Source: Molanna angustata (taxonomy: Eukaryota; Arthropoda; Insecta; Trichoptera; Molannidae). Taken from it: a stretch of DNA of 64,000 nucleotides. The notes under the pieces are model-generated. The model worked only from the letters and a program-made list of their open reading frames with translations, ran no database searches and was not told the origin of the DNA. The stretch's first letter is position 1, and each line of letters opens with the position of its first letter. Of this stretch, positions 36,301-47,328 are shown one piece after another. Location of the stretch: contig OY754967.1 in assembly GCA_963576475.1 (NCBI GenBank), positions 25,432,651 to 25,496,650 of the forward strand. The letters run 5' to 3'. The position numbers were made by a program, and so were the translations under genes.

Positions 36301-39116
36301 TCCATATGCTCCACACTGGGAGCGAACGTGAATTAAGTAAGTAATTATTTATATGTATTTTAAAAAAGTGCATTAAGATGGTTTGGAAACAAAGAAAAAA
36401 TAAAAAACAATCTTCTGATGATTATGATGGTGGTAAGGGTATACATTAGAAATGTCAGTATGACCACACAAATGAATGATAATACATTGACATGAGGTGA
36501 AATTTTTAATTGAGTGGAAAGTATGGTCTATCCTAAATAGAGAAACAGCATGATGGCATGTATAAAAACTTACGGTATCGCCACCAGAAGCGAATGAGAT
36601 TCTCGGCATTTCATGTTTAGCGACAACCTCTCCTCCTTCAAGTGTGCAGAGAGTCAAGCTTTTGCTGGATATTGTCAGAGATACATTGGCACCAGCATGG
36701 GTCATTCGAGGCTTCTCTGCTATTGCCCTTACTACCCTTTTGTCTACGCGACGTTTTTTATCGGCTGTTTTTAAACCAACCGCTTCACATACCCGATTAA
36801 TGCATTCTCTGTAAATGTTCATAATATAAATTAAAATACTACACTGTTATATATTTAGACAAATGTCAGTTCTAGATGATATTTAATTGTATTTTAAAAA
36901 AACATACTCAAATATAAGTCAAATGAAATTAACTAATGGCATTAGGCCCGCCAGTGTATAATATATTTTTATTATGTTCAATAAGATAAATAAGTATGAG
37001 TATTATGACAAAAAAATATAATTTATACTTACTTGGCAACTAATGAACGAGTTTCAAAATCAAGACTTTTCATTGATGTGAAGACCTCCAGACAGCCAAT
37101 GTACTAGAAAAAAAAACAATGATAGAAATATCAGCAAATATCTTGATAATTTTTGACGGAGAAGAGTCAGTTTGCACACCTATCAACCAAGCAAAAAATG
37201 TGTCCTATGCAGCCCAAGTGATTTTGTAAGATGTTTTTTTAACTTGACTCTTTTCAATTGACGTAGTCAATCATATTTTTTTACAGAATATTATAAAGAA
37301 TTACATAACTCCACAGTTCCTATGAACACCAATATAAATTTAAAATAAAAAGAGAAAGGCAATCGTGGTTTCACTGGATTCACAAATCCAAGCCCACGAG
37401 TACAGGTGACCAGAGTACCATTCAGAATACACAAGCCATACGGGCTTGCGACCATGTATGGGAGCTTGAGGGGCCCCTTTATGACTCGAGTCATGCTCAC
37501 CACTCACCCACCAACCTCTGACCGATACTCCCCTGTGCAACCAAAACTAATAGGACGCGGACAATTCTGCTTTTACCACCCTATTCAGAAGTTCTTTTAT
37601 TTTACTTCTAGAGAGACCAAGGTCCTTAAAGTAGGAATATATAGACGGTGGGTAGGCCTCTTGCCCCCACCTCTACAGCATATATATTTGTGCTGAAGCC
37701 AGTTTGAACTGTTTTATCTACCAGTTCCTTGAACTTGTTTAGCTTGTATTGGTGGTCTTTTGGAATCAATTTTTTGGAAAATTTGAATCATGTAATCAGA
37801 AAAAAATGTTCCAGTATAGCCTGATGAAATTGCTTGTTGCTTAAGGCGTGTCAAGTGAGTGACAGCTTTGGAGTGGTCCTCCAGCATAGCTTGTTGAGGT
37901 TGCTTACGGTGTGTCAAGTGAATCGGGTAGCTTTGGAAAAATGTTCCAGTATAGCATGTATGTTTTCTTGCTGGTGCTGATTGAAGTTGCGGCGTGAATA
38001 TGAGTTAGGACGTGAGGTTGGGCGTTGATGATGGCTCTTTCCACCATAAGGCTGGATGCCTCTCTCACAATTTCAAGCATTTTATAGTATGAGAACCTTC
38101 CCTCCCGTAGGAAATAACCTTGCTGCCAACGAAGATATTCTACCGTTTTAAGTTACTCGAGTCTGGGAGCGTACCCTGTATTGAGTTTAGATAGAACTTC
38201 ATCATGTCAGTTTCCATTCCAGTGCTGGAGAGTGACAAAAAGATTCCCATAAATTCAAATATCGACATAAGTAATCATGATTAAAAAAAAAAAAATTTGA
38301 TATTGTAGTTTGCTAAAAAATATTGTAATGTGACAATATATTCCAACTTGTGAACAAAATGTGTAAGAAAAGATTCAAATAATTAAAAAAACATAATGGT
38401 TTTTGAAATAATAACAATTAATAGACACTTAAAATTTTACTCAAGTTTATTATGCAATTTTTTGAACTGTATATATATAATATGAATATTCAGTTCAAAA
38501 AAAAAAAATTTCTGGTAGTTTTATTATATTTGAATGTACATAGAAATAAATAAAAATGATAATTTCAGTTGCAAATTCACTTTCATCATACTTTTTAATT
38601 TATATTTTTTGTCTAAAATTATTTTTGTGGTCTAGAATATCTAGATGCATGTAGATACATAAATTATCAGCCTGGTTATAAAAAAAATATTGATAAATCA
38701 AAACTTTATTACTCATAAGGATAATAAACATTGGTAACTTCTGAGATAATTAAACAAAAAAATAAATACCTAATATAAGTTACTCCAAATAGTGTAGTGA
38801 TAATGAACTCATTAATGAGGAAATTTATCTAAAAACCATGAATATCTTGTTTTTCCTTTTTTATTCATGACATCATGAATAAAAAAGGGAAAAACAAGGA
38901 GGGTTTTTTATGATACCAACATATTTTTCAAATAAATACAATTATCAATTAAGTGTTCAAAATGTTAAAAAAAAACACATTAAATTCATGATATTTCAAA
39001 CATAAATTGAATATCCTTACTCTAACGGCATAAGTAATTCCATCCTTTGAAACTAGTAGATCTGGATGTAGCCAACCTCTGGCTGGTTTAGTAATGAAAG
39101 AACCGTTTTCCGTCAT
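30358..39116 (-). CDS. Shc: SHC-transforming adaptor protein (Shc)
   Basis: Cytoplasmic adaptor that binds phosphotyrosine on activated receptors and passes the signal to Grb2/Sos and Ras. Nine coding exons join in frame to 418 residues, close to the length of the Drosophila protein: 39116-39021, 37103-37033, 36808-36574, 35932-35769, 35407-35285, 34484-34288, 32924-32818, 31382-31260, 30498-30358 (TGA). All junctions are AG/GT. The PTB domain spans about residues 10-188 ([37 protein letters not shown]). The CH1 linker holds [11 protein letters not shown] (Tyr200/201, as in human Tyr239/240), HNYVND (Tyr273, a YxN Grb2 site) and [11 protein letters not shown], like the AP-2-binding RDLFDMKPF of vertebrate Shc. 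SH2 spans about 319-411: WFHG, FLVRES with the phosphate-binding Arg342, and a [15 protein letters not shown] core. There is no CH2 extension. The start Met (39116) lies directly before the PTB domain. Intron 4 carries a fossil exon copy. Confidence 0.96.
30712..30905. repeat. Interspersed repeat starting ACAGGGTGTGCCAAAAAGTA
   Basis: The opening, then TATCC-AAAACC, TTTTTGTCGTTTTCGAGTTA and GGACATAATTGGTC, has the look of arthropod repeats that begin ACAGGGTGTnCCAAAA. It lies in Shc intron 8 (30499-31259). The other end is not clear and the class is undetermined. Confidence 0.35.
33124..33875. mobile_element. Copy of ATCCAACTGTCGAT-end repeat in Shc intron 6
   Basis: It starts AGTTGCATGTAACACATGTG with ATCCAACTGTTGAT and ends AAATCGACAGTTGGA. 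The order of internal blocks matches 14936-16455 but without the tandem duplication: GATAGTATGTATAGTTGAAG, ATAAACCCTGGATC, GATAACCCCTGACTG and AAAGTTATAAGGGGACACAC. It lies wholly inside the intron 32925-34287. Confidence 0.6.
34725..34870. mobile_element. SINE/LINE tail fragment in Shc intron 5
   Basis: ATTTATTTATTTA is followed by GGTTGATTGGTAGAAATTGC and CGGGCAATAAGTTCGCCA. The second part matches the tail block TTGGAAGAAATTGC-CAATAA-CGCC found at 55035-55100 and 62865-62905. This is a short fragment only. Confidence 0.45.
35431..35520 (-). pseudogene. Decayed duplicate of the Shc YYND exon
   Basis: The 90 bases align with the live exon 5 at 35330-35417, about 102 bp away. Read in the same frame on the minus strand, the relic keeps SLQEL, QDK and YYN. 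It has TAA stops where the live copy has Arg195 and Asp199, and the GK and PPD residues are lost. An AG remains at the acceptor position. It lies in intron 4, immediately upstream of the live exon in transcription order. This is a partial tandem duplication that lost its coding role. Confidence 0.8.
37330..37700 (-). pseudogene. Retroelement 3' remnant in Shc intron 1
   Basis: A minus-strand translation with frame changes gives [32 protein letters not shown] and then [15 protein letters not shown] words. The VEVGxRG...LGL pattern resembles the region after the catalytic part of some retroelement polyproteins. The base composition is richer in GC than the intron around it. The assignment to a class is uncertain. 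Confidence 0.4.
37714..38240 (-). pseudogene. Unrecognised ORF remnant with internal repeats
   Basis: The minus strand translates, with one frame change near 37920, to a stretch with [21 protein letters not shown], then [16 protein letters not shown], and then a 67-residue frame [13 protein letters not shown] do not recognise it. On the plus strand, GTTCCAGTATAGC recurs near 37809 and 37940, and GTGTCAAGTGA recurs near 37847 and 37911. A short duplication therefore lies within it. It adjoins the retroelement remnant at 37330-37700 and could be part of the same insertion. Confidence 0.3.
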
Positions 39117-39783
39117 TGTTTAGGATTATAAATTCACAATATTTTAATAAGAATACTACATAATTAATGAACACACATTTTTAAAGGTATTAAATAAAAT
39201 TAGAAAGGATATTCAACTGTGTACACCCTACGTGAATGACTCATGCCACATTAATTTTAATTATTCAAAATATAAACAACAAATTAAAAACATTCACTGT
39301 GATGTAAAATTCTATATTCTTTTTGAATCGAAATAGTAAAAAAGACTTTGGTATAAATATACGCAGTAAATTATTATATAAAATAAGGAATATTTATATG
39401 AAACAATGCGCAAAAATCTACACGAAGACTGGCCACTGACATTAAATTTGACAACTACACTAAACCATAGAAGTTCATATCAATAACAATATGGCAACAT
39501 CTAAACATAGATTTTCATATTATATACTAGATGTCGCAGTTAGCAAATTTTGTATGAATTGAAGAGAGGATTTTTTTCGTGGGAGTTTTGATAAGGTGGG
39601 CAAGAAACATTGTTTTTGTACAAAGAATAACTAATGTAATTTTTATCGGATTTATTTGTCGAAAAAAACACTTTGTTCATCAAGATTTAGAGAACATTTA
39701 TCTAGGAAGTGTTTAAATATATTAAGATCAAAATAGTGAGCATTTTAATTTTACTGTTTAATTATCGTATTTTTAGCAATTTA
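39117..39783 (-). promoter_or_regulatory. Shc 5' flank, promoter presumed
   Basis: This is the interval between the Shc start codon and a GC-rich insertion at 39784. It is AT-rich with no coding region. The Shc 5' untranslated region and promoter should begin here unless there is a remote non-coding exon. I found no decisive core promoter motif. Confidence 0.3.
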
Positions 39784-40658
39784 ATAATACCAACTGGCAC
39801 CAAATCGCCGAACGCTGTCCGGAGACTCGGAGGGTTATGCCGCTAGTCAGTTCCGATTAGCACCCAGCGCCGATGTACAGTGGGGAGGGGGAGACGTGAG
39901 GCGTCCGTCCCAATAGGTCACCTCCCCTGAACAATCGTCGAACGTTGGACCGGGTAAGAAAAACTTGAGACACTTACCCTGAGGACGTGGTAATCTCGCC
40001 TAGACCGCCTGTCAATGGGGGCACGTCGACAGGCCACCTGGCGTAGTTCTTGTTTATTCACGTATTGGTGACTTCCTCAGTCGACTGGAATGGTCCAGTT
40101 GCACCCACCAAGTGCATGCAATAAAGTTAAAGAACTAATTAGGCAGGAAACAGTCTGGGATGGTGGATGACCTCACTGGCACAACACAATCGAGGGAATT
40201 CTTTATGATTGCCCCTGGCAGGCAACTTTGCCGAAACTCGTCAAGGCCTCAACGGTTCAGCCGAAGGAATAGTCCTTGGGAAAACCCAGATATGCTGCAC
40301 TAGAATACCTAGGTCAATATTTTTGATACTGTCAATATATTTATTTTTAAAATTGCCAGCGTCTGGAACTGGCAATTTCTCACTTGGTAAAAAAATCTTT
40401 TATTATGCTGGCGGCAGAGACCAGGCTTTTTCTTTTTCTCAAAACATTATTGCTGCCGTTTTTGTAAACGTTCTCGTTCACCTCGTTAAAAACTTCTCTC
40501 CGAAATGAAAAAACCGGTGTTGCCACCCTCCTCTATGAAAAATGACTCATAGACGAAAAAAAATCAAAAAGAATTTGGGTAAGTACCCAAACCCGAAGCT
40601 TACTCAAATGCGAGGGACGGTGGGTTTTCCTCGCAGACCCACGGCCGGGGCGGGCAAA
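39784..40658. mobile_element. GC-rich retroelement-like insertion with 9-bp TSD
   Basis: AGCAATTTA stands on both sides (39775-39783 and 40659-40667). The 875-bp insert is strikingly GC- and CpG-rich at both ends (GGGGAGGGGGAGACGTGAGG, ACGGCCGGGGCGGGC) and AT-rich in the middle. It has no long open frame with a motif; the 99-residue frame at 40209-40508 is unrecognised. Such composition is usual for 5' untranslated regions of R1/I/Jockey-type LINEs, so it may be a non-autonomous derivative. It sits about 670 bp upstream of the Shc start codon. Confidence 0.5.
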
Positions 40659-40667
40659 AGCAATTTA

Positions 40668-41340
40668 TTTAATTTTAATCAGACTTTCTACATTATCTCC
40701 TTTATTAACTTAAAAATAAGATAGGCTATGTATTGTATGTATTATTACAAAAATATATCTAAATATATTTGTATTTAAAATTATATATTTTACTATAACA
40801 ATATGCCCTTTTACTCATGATAATATGTTTTTTCATTTTTTTTTGACACCCTTATTATCACTGCAAGTTAAATAGAACTTCTATATTATTATATTGTCTT
40901 TATGTGGTTGCACAACAATGAAATCAGAAAATTAACGGTTATTTTCACTTTTTATATAACAATAAACACTTGTATATTGAAAATCATCGTACATATTTTA
41001 AAAATGAACACAGATATTCACTAAAATAATTATACTAATAATTATACATATAATTATACCATTTTAAAACTAAACAAACTTTTAAGTCGACAATGGATTT
41101 AATTAATATACTTTATTAATTTATTTAAATCGATATAATTTGTAAATTACAAAATGACAAATAAATCAAATGAATGAAAACAACAAAAAATATCCCTAGA
41201 TTTATAAATATACCCACATGATGATTTCTCTCTTTGACCACAAGGAAACATCAATGCTAATATGAGGAGAAAAGGAGACAAATGATGGTGACAATTTGAA
41301 TTCTTTCAGTATGGCGCATTTATTCAGAATATCATTATTT
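40668..41340. other. AT-rich gene-free stretch
   Basis: No gene or repeat boundary is supported. Confidence 0.4.
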
Positions 41341-41760
41341 TTAACAAAGTTCATGGCAAATAAATAAATAAAAAAAAACACAACAAGCAACTAGAGTACA
41401 AAAAACAGAAACAAAGAACAGCACGTGGCATATAACAAACAGACTCTCTAACACAACCGAGCACGATGAGATGCCAACCAGAAGATGCAGCCCCAGGGTA
41501 CAACGACATACTTTCTCCAGACATGTCGCTGTCTTCCACGTGGTGGCTGTATGTTCGGTGGGGCCCAGCCTTTGCGTCAGGCTGGCAGGTCTTTGTCGTA
41601 CCCGGCGTAGTTTCCTCTTCTCCTTTTCCAGACAGTCATTCATGGCATCTCTTACCTGACAAGAGATGCGCCGGCGCATCTCAGTGACAGAGGTGGCAGG
41701 CCCAACACTGCGCCCTGCCTCTACGCTTCTGCCATGTTGATGCCCTCATATTTTATTTCC
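41341..41760 (-). other. Unrecognised ORF region with good splice donor
   Basis: The minus strand has a 112-residue frame (41679-41341) starting MRRRISCQ. It has a basic middle (KEKRKLRRVRQR) and a hydrophobic, cysteine-rich end. The sequence TCAG followed by GTAAGA at about 41656 would be an excellent donor, so 41660-41760 might be an exon of an unknown transcript. The GC content is above the surroundings. I cannot assign a function. It may be a retroelement fragment. Confidence 0.25.
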
Positions 41761-41966
41761 ATACATTGAAATTGATTCAAGGAAAAAATAAAAAGATGAA
41801 TTGGAAAACTTTCACCGATGTGCTCTCGCACCGGGAGCATCTAACACTATCACTTAATATCTTCAAAATTAAAGATAATAATCACCTCCTAAGTAGATAA
41901 CTGGATCAGAAAAAAACTCAATAAAATAATTAATACTAAATAGGTACTTTATAAATGAACAGGCCA

Positions 41967-42132
41967 GCCTCCCTAGACAACATGTCATTTAGCTCAAGAA
42001 AAGAAACAAGGAAAGATAACTCAATGCATGGAAGTGACAGTTGCCCGTCACGTGACAACTGTCACTTTCATACATTGAATTATCTTTTCATGCTTCTTTT
42101 CTTGAGCTAGATGACACGTTGTCTAGGGGGGC
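41967..42132. mobile_element. Palindromic MITE, 166 bp
   Basis: Almost the whole element is an inverted repeat. GCCTCCCTAGACAACATGTC at the left pairs with the right end GACACGTTGTCTAGGGGGGC, and AAAGATAACTCAATGCATGG pairs with its inverse near 42070-42090. A small loop around GCCCGTCACGTG separates the arms. Part of a second copy lies in the nested complex at 18637-19422. Confidence 0.8.
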
Positions 42133-42247
42133 AGGGTCGCCTGACAGCCCAGCCTTCAGGTTTTACATAATGTATGCCATTCGACACACGTTAGATTAAA
42201 AAATTGAAAAATCATAAGAGTTGGTACGTATTTGAAGAAGACTTATG

Positions 42248-42961
42248 GCCAGTTTCATAAAAATTAAAGGAGACTTAATGTCGACTTTAAAATAAATTGC
42301 GTTTCATAACAACAAAATGTCACTTAAAGTCCACTTTAATTTAAAGTCCAGTTTCTTCGTACTTTAGTCACTAAAGTCTTCTTTAAGAGCAGTTCATTTT
42401 TTGCCACCAGAGTGTGCTGCAATATGACATAATGTTCAAGTCAGTTCTTGTTGATGTCAATATTGTCAATTGAATGTTGACGATCATGTGCATATTACTT
42501 ACTAATATTCAATAGTTTTGTTATTATTTAAACATTTTTTTTATAAATAATATAAAAAAAATGATGTTTTCAAAATGAGCTAATTAGAAGATGCGTACTG
42601 TGATACAGCAGTGAAAAGTATATAAGAAAAAAATCGACCACATGGAAAAGTAGAATTAAGAAGAATTTTTTTATATATTTTGTTCCATAAACATGTCCTA
42701 TACATCAATGATCAATTCAATGACAGAAATAATATATTATAATATATGGTAGTAAACAGAAAGATTTACGTATGCTATGAGCTATGTTTCCATAGATTAT
42801 GATAGCAATATTGCCAACTTTCAGGTATTTTGGTGACATTTCTGCCTTTTACTAAAGTACGCGGCATTATTATTTATGAAACGCAACGACTTAAAGGCGA
42901 CTTTAAATTTTTAAAGAACCTTTAACTAAAGGGTCCTTTTGCTGCTTTTTATGAAACTGGC
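42248..42961. mobile_element. TIR element, 714 bp, 16-bp ends
   Basis: The left GCCAGTTTCATAAAAA is inverted exactly at the right end. Subterminal regions are rich in ACTTTAA and TTAAAGT words in both orientations (for example GACTTTAAAATAAA, TTAAAGGCGACTTTAA), forming a longer imperfect inverted repeat. It is non-coding and the superfamily is undetermined. Confidence 0.7.
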
Positions 42962-42984
42962 TGTTAGCAAATCATTATTTATTA

Positions 42985-43050
42985 TATTTGTACCTCGGTA
43001 CAGGTTATTCCTAATGAGGTTGATAGGTATGTAATACAATATGTACCTAT
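42985..43050 (+). mobile_element. LINE 3' tail fragment
   Basis: TTTGTACCTCGGTACAGGTT, then CCTAATGAGGTTGA matches the 3' block duplicated at 16446-16815 (GATACAGG...CCTAGTGAGG). Confidence 0.4.
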
Positions 43051-43089
43051 CCAAAAAAGAAAATGTAAATCATGATGATGAATATATAC

Positions 43090-43380
43090 ATACCATCACG
43101 CCATGTCCCTCACGGGGTAGGCAGATAGAACCGAACGCCTTTTAATTCTATCTTGACAAACATTCATCGCTTCGTCGACATTCATACATCGTATTTTACA
43201 TGTTCGTCTGTTGTTAACTCTTCTAACATTTCCGTCTTACAAAATACCGTTCACATGGACGTGCCATCCCTTCCTTGGGCTGCCCCGACCTCTCTTTCCA
43301 TTCCTGTCCGCAATGTATATTTTCTTCGTCAGGCATTCCTCATTCATTCTCCCCATGTGGCCATACTATTTCAAGGATGA
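43090..43380 (-). pseudogene. Reverse-transcriptase C-terminal remnant
   Basis: The minus strand translates to YGHMGRMNEECLTKKIYIAD, GRGSPRKGWHVHV, then RRTCKIRCMNVDEAMNVCQD with stops between. The 3' end is CTATCTGCCTACCCCGTGAG. It belongs to the same LINE family as 25325-25600 and 55860-56235. Confidence 0.75.
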
Positions 43381-44150
43381 TTAAAACAAATAAATAAATG
43401 TATGTATATGTAGGTATATTTTATTATTTTTTTACATTATTTCTTATTTTAACTGGAACCTATTCATCAACACCAACTTGATTTAATACATCATGTATAT
43501 GCGTACATAATAAAATAAGCTATCGTAATAAGACTGTAAGTTGTATTATATAACCATAAGTATAATAAAATAAAATCTATTTATATATTGCATCATGTTA
43601 TTCGGAACTAATGGTTTCATTCTTTTTACTTGTGGTTTAATTTTAGTTTCAATTTTCTTTGCCTCTACTCGATAAGCAGACTAGATCATTACATAGTGTG
43701 AGCACCGGAGGTAGCAAAGAAAATGGAATGAGAGACTTTATACTAAGAGTAGCGCAATGAAGTATAATTTATAATCTATTATTTTGAAAATATCAATTTA
43801 TTTTTTCAAAATAGGTATAAAGGAAAAACTATCGTTTCAGTTGCTTTCTTATTATTGCCATTAATGTTTCATTTTGTACATTTGAATGAATTTTAAGTTA
43901 CAAAATAACAATATTTTTTATTCGGATCCTACGTTACTTACTTTTTTATTATAAATTATATTACCAAACCAAGAAAAAAACATTTTCCATGTTGCAAGTA
44001 ACATCATATTTCTCCTTCAAATGATGAATATTAACAAAAAAAAGGAAAAAAAGTTTTTTTTCAGTCCCTTAGTCCCCCAAGGAAATTTCTATTAGATTCT
44101 TGAACAAATATAAGATTCCCAGACAAAAGTTTTCATAATACACCATACAC
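43381..44150. other. AT-rich gene-free stretch
   Basis: No supported feature. Confidence 0.4.
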
Positions 44151-44560
44151 ACAAAAACATTGTCACGAAAGTCATAGTATGCACTTTCTAAATGATATCT
44201 ATAGAAAACTAATCAGCTCTAAGTTTATGGTCTTTGCATATTATGATATCAATATGAAGTCAATCGGATTTACCTATACTTTGAGCTGTAGAGAGGACAC
44301 ATAAAAAAAACAACGTACATGATGAAATCATAAAGAAAAAAAATAAAAGTTGTCTATGAAAAACTAATCAGCTCTAGGTTTATGCACTTTACACGTATGA
44401 TGTTAATATGAAGTCGATCGGACTTATAGTTTGGGCTGTAGAGAGGACACAAAAAGGATAAGGCGTGCGGCGGACGCCTAATACGGCGTACGCCATACAT
44501 ACAAATATATCATGACGAAACTCATAGTGTGCACTCTCTAAATAATACCCATTGAGAAAT
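44150..44560. repeat. Interspersed repeat with internal tandem copy
   Basis: ACTAATCAGCTCTA occurs at about 44208 and 44362. It is followed each time by GTTTATG, then AATATGAAGTC-ATCGGA and GGGCTGTAGAGAGGACACA-like sequence, giving two copies about 155 bp apart. The outer blocks CATAGTATGCACT and CATAGTGTGCACT lie near 44174 and 44525. A further degraded copy is at 61575-61700. Confidence 0.55.
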
Positions 44561-44741
44561 TGATGTAAAAAAATACGTTTGAAAATTGTGAAATAGTGTG
44601 GAGAGTAATAACACCAATTTGTAGCATAATATCGTTAGTAGGTAAGTAGTTAAATGCATAGATTTTTTATAAAATTTAAAATAACTACATTCATAATATT
44701 TTGCAAGACTGCAAGACTTGTAAGACTTTTGCTCAATGTTG

Positions 44742-44917
<176 letters not shown>

Positions 44918-45119
44918 TGAGATTAAAAAAAATCATGACATCTTCGAGTGTTTAGTCAGCCCTCCCTCCCAAAATTGAGATTACCTACAATATTATATTT
45001 CTAGCGGGTCGAAACGTCTCTTCCACGGTCCTTATCCTTTTCCATTCTCGTATATTGCGGAGCCATAATTTTTGCGTTCTGCCGACACCACGTTTTCTCT
45101 AGATTTGCCCTTGATTTGT

Positions 45120-45215
45120 CATACATATTTATTTATTTATTTTTTGTCAACAATTATAATGGTACATAAAAAACATTACAGTCAATCATCTCACTAGGGT
45201 TGAACCTGTATCGAG
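45120..45215 (-). mobile_element. LINE 3' tail, minus strand
   Basis: Read on the minus strand: ATCTCGATACAGGTTCAACC, CTAGTGAGATGA, then a tail AATAAATAAATAAATA ending at about 45122. It is the same 3' family as 16446-16815. Confidence 0.55.
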
Positions 45216-46184
45216 ATGAGTGACTTTACAACAACGAGTGAAATTTGAACAATATTATAATTTTAGAATGACAAAACAAACAAAAACATTAACAAACACT
45301 AAGCAAAAAAAATTTAACAAATACTATGTTACAATGTTGTCTGCAGTTGGGTACAAGGAAGATAACTGTGACAATAATATCTATGCAACCAACATACAGA
45401 CAACTAACACAAAAGAACATGACATGTATAACATACATTGTACAATTTTTCTTATTAAATCAGTTACCTACCTACCGTCTCATGCATGTTTAAAATACAA
45501 TTTAAAACATAGACAATTCTAGTTGGTTTACTTTAGATATTCAGAGCTATTTAAATGGTAGACTGTATGGCGCATGCTTCGGTATAGGGGGGTTGTGGAG
45601 GTAGGTATATGGGATACAGGGTGGCCCGAGGTGTGGTAGGACTTCCGAGGGGTGAAGGAGGGAAGTTTCATCCCTAGTTCTAATGACGCACAATCCTGCT
45701 ATTCCAGCAGAAACGTCATTAACACAAACAATAATTTAAACAAACAACAATTCGTAACAATTTATAAACTCTCTTTTTTTGCGTCCAGCGGATAAGATTT
45801 TGCCGGAATTGTTTTCAAATAGTTATTTGTATACTTTTGATGAAAATCCAAACTAATGGGAAGGGTATTCATGAGAAGATGAATGGAAGTAGGAGAAGCG
45901 AGTTCGTTTATTTTTGCCTAACTCGTTATTTGTAAGGGAATATAAAATAATTGATTTTATTTCGATGGACCCCCATAATGAATAATCACTGATTGTAGTA
46001 ATAAGAATCAGGTGCTCGATGAGGTCGTAAAGCTTGCTCCAAATCCTGTGGACGGCCAGGCAAGGTGCACATAATATATTATTTATTTATTTTATATAGC
46101 CCGATAAGAAAGCCCGAGACATCGTACCGGAGGGGTCTCGTTCACGAGGACTCCCACCAAAAAGATGGCGAGATAGTTAGCAGT
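45216..46184. other. Gene-free stretch
   Basis: The 100-residue frame at 45220-45522 is Asn/Lys/Thr-rich and has no motif. A GC-richer patch at 45570-45680 (GGTGGCCCGAGGTGTGGTAG) is unexplained. Confidence 0.35.
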
Positions 46185-46285
46185 CCACATCATAGGAGGC
46201 TGAAAATGCAGCATAAAACAGACCATTGGATAAGCAGAAAGATACCTAATCAACTGAGCCACGAAGGCCGACATGTTCAAATCCT
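46185..46285 (-). mobile_element. SINE family 1 head, degraded
   Basis: On the minus strand it reads GTCGGCCTTCGTGGCTCAGT with an A box GTGGCTCAGTTG. The B-box region is lost (GGTCTGTTTTATGC in its place). Confidence 0.5.
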
Positions 46286-46554
46286 CCAAGAATAAGAAGT
46301 TGCAGAAATACAACGATCATGAAAAAAATCTTAAATATTTTGGGCACGTTTTATTTGTTAGGAAGAATAAAAAGTGCTTTGAAAAGTTATGAATATACCT
46401 TGAAAAGGAAGAAGAAGGTTAATAAGATTTGAATTTGCCATCTTGATACGATAATTAGTTTCTTGCTGTTTCATTATATTATATTATATCCTATTATCTG
46501 AATGATCGCAACATATCAAAGGATGCTAAAGTTGCCATTCATAACGCTATCTTA

Positions 46555-46775
46555 ATGCCAACTTCGACGTAACAAGTGAAACCTGGACATGGCAGAAGAC
46601 GCACGAAAGCAGAATAAATGCAGTTGAAATGAGATCGCTAAGAAGAATCTGTAATAGAACGATGTATGACAGGGTCAGAAATGAGGACACAAGGAAAGAA
46701 TGCAAGATAAATAAAGATGTCATTAATAGAATGAAAGTGAACACATTGAGATGGTTTGGCCACACGGGGGTATAA
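46555..46775 (+). pseudogene. Reverse-transcriptase C-terminal remnant
   Basis: The plus-strand translation gives ETWTWQKTHESRINAVEMRS, LRRICNRTMYDRVRNED, then INRMKVNTLRWFGHT. The order EMRxLRRI...DRVRNE...LRWFGH is the conserved tail of RTE-like LINE polyproteins. No upstream polymerase is present, so it is a 5'-truncated copy. Confidence 0.75.
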
Positions 46776-47044
46776 TCTGATTTGTGAATCTTAGTTATGT
46801 TAGTAACTTTTTGTGACTAATTCATGTTACTGTTACCTATCTCGTTATAGAATGTATATAAGGTTAAGTAGGTACTAACTTTTTGTATTATAGATTAACA
46901 CTAAAGCTTTATTGAAATGATGGCTGTTTCATTAACAATCGCACACTAAAATCGCTTAGTTGACTCCAACATTATGAGTGCACTCTGACGCTGACGATGA
47001 TCTTTTACAGACCGATATCGGTAAGTGTCTAAATATTTATTTAT

Positions 47045-47150
47045 TTAATATTGCCACATTCTGGAGACTCACGATATTTATCGTCCCCCAGATTCAGACT
47101 GAAAATACAATTGAGAACTATGTTTCCACAGGGAACCAAAAATTAAACTA
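47045..47150 (-). mobile_element. SINE family 1 body fragment
   Basis: The minus strand carries AACATAGTTCTCAATTGTAT, TCAGTCTGAATCTGG and CTCCAGAATGTGGCAATA, followed by an ATAAATAAATA tail. This matches the body of the SINE at 25785-25940. Confidence 0.55.
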
Positions 47151-47280
47151 CTAAATATTAATCTTCTAGTTGAACTAAAGAAAGTTTTACCAAGAAATGT
47201 TTGTCAACAAAGTTAGTACTTAAATCGAACAATTTGTATGATATTTTAGACATAGGAGTAGATACAGATATACGAGTAGG

Positions 47281-47328
47281 TATTAACCAAAGACCTTATA
47301 ATAATAGTATATAAGGTCTTTGGTATTA
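47281..47328. mobile_element. Tiny hairpin MITE-like repeat
   Basis: CCAAAGACCTTATA (47287-47300) is exactly inverted at 47309-47322, with TATTAA directly outside both arms. The element is only 36 bp. Confidence 0.55.
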
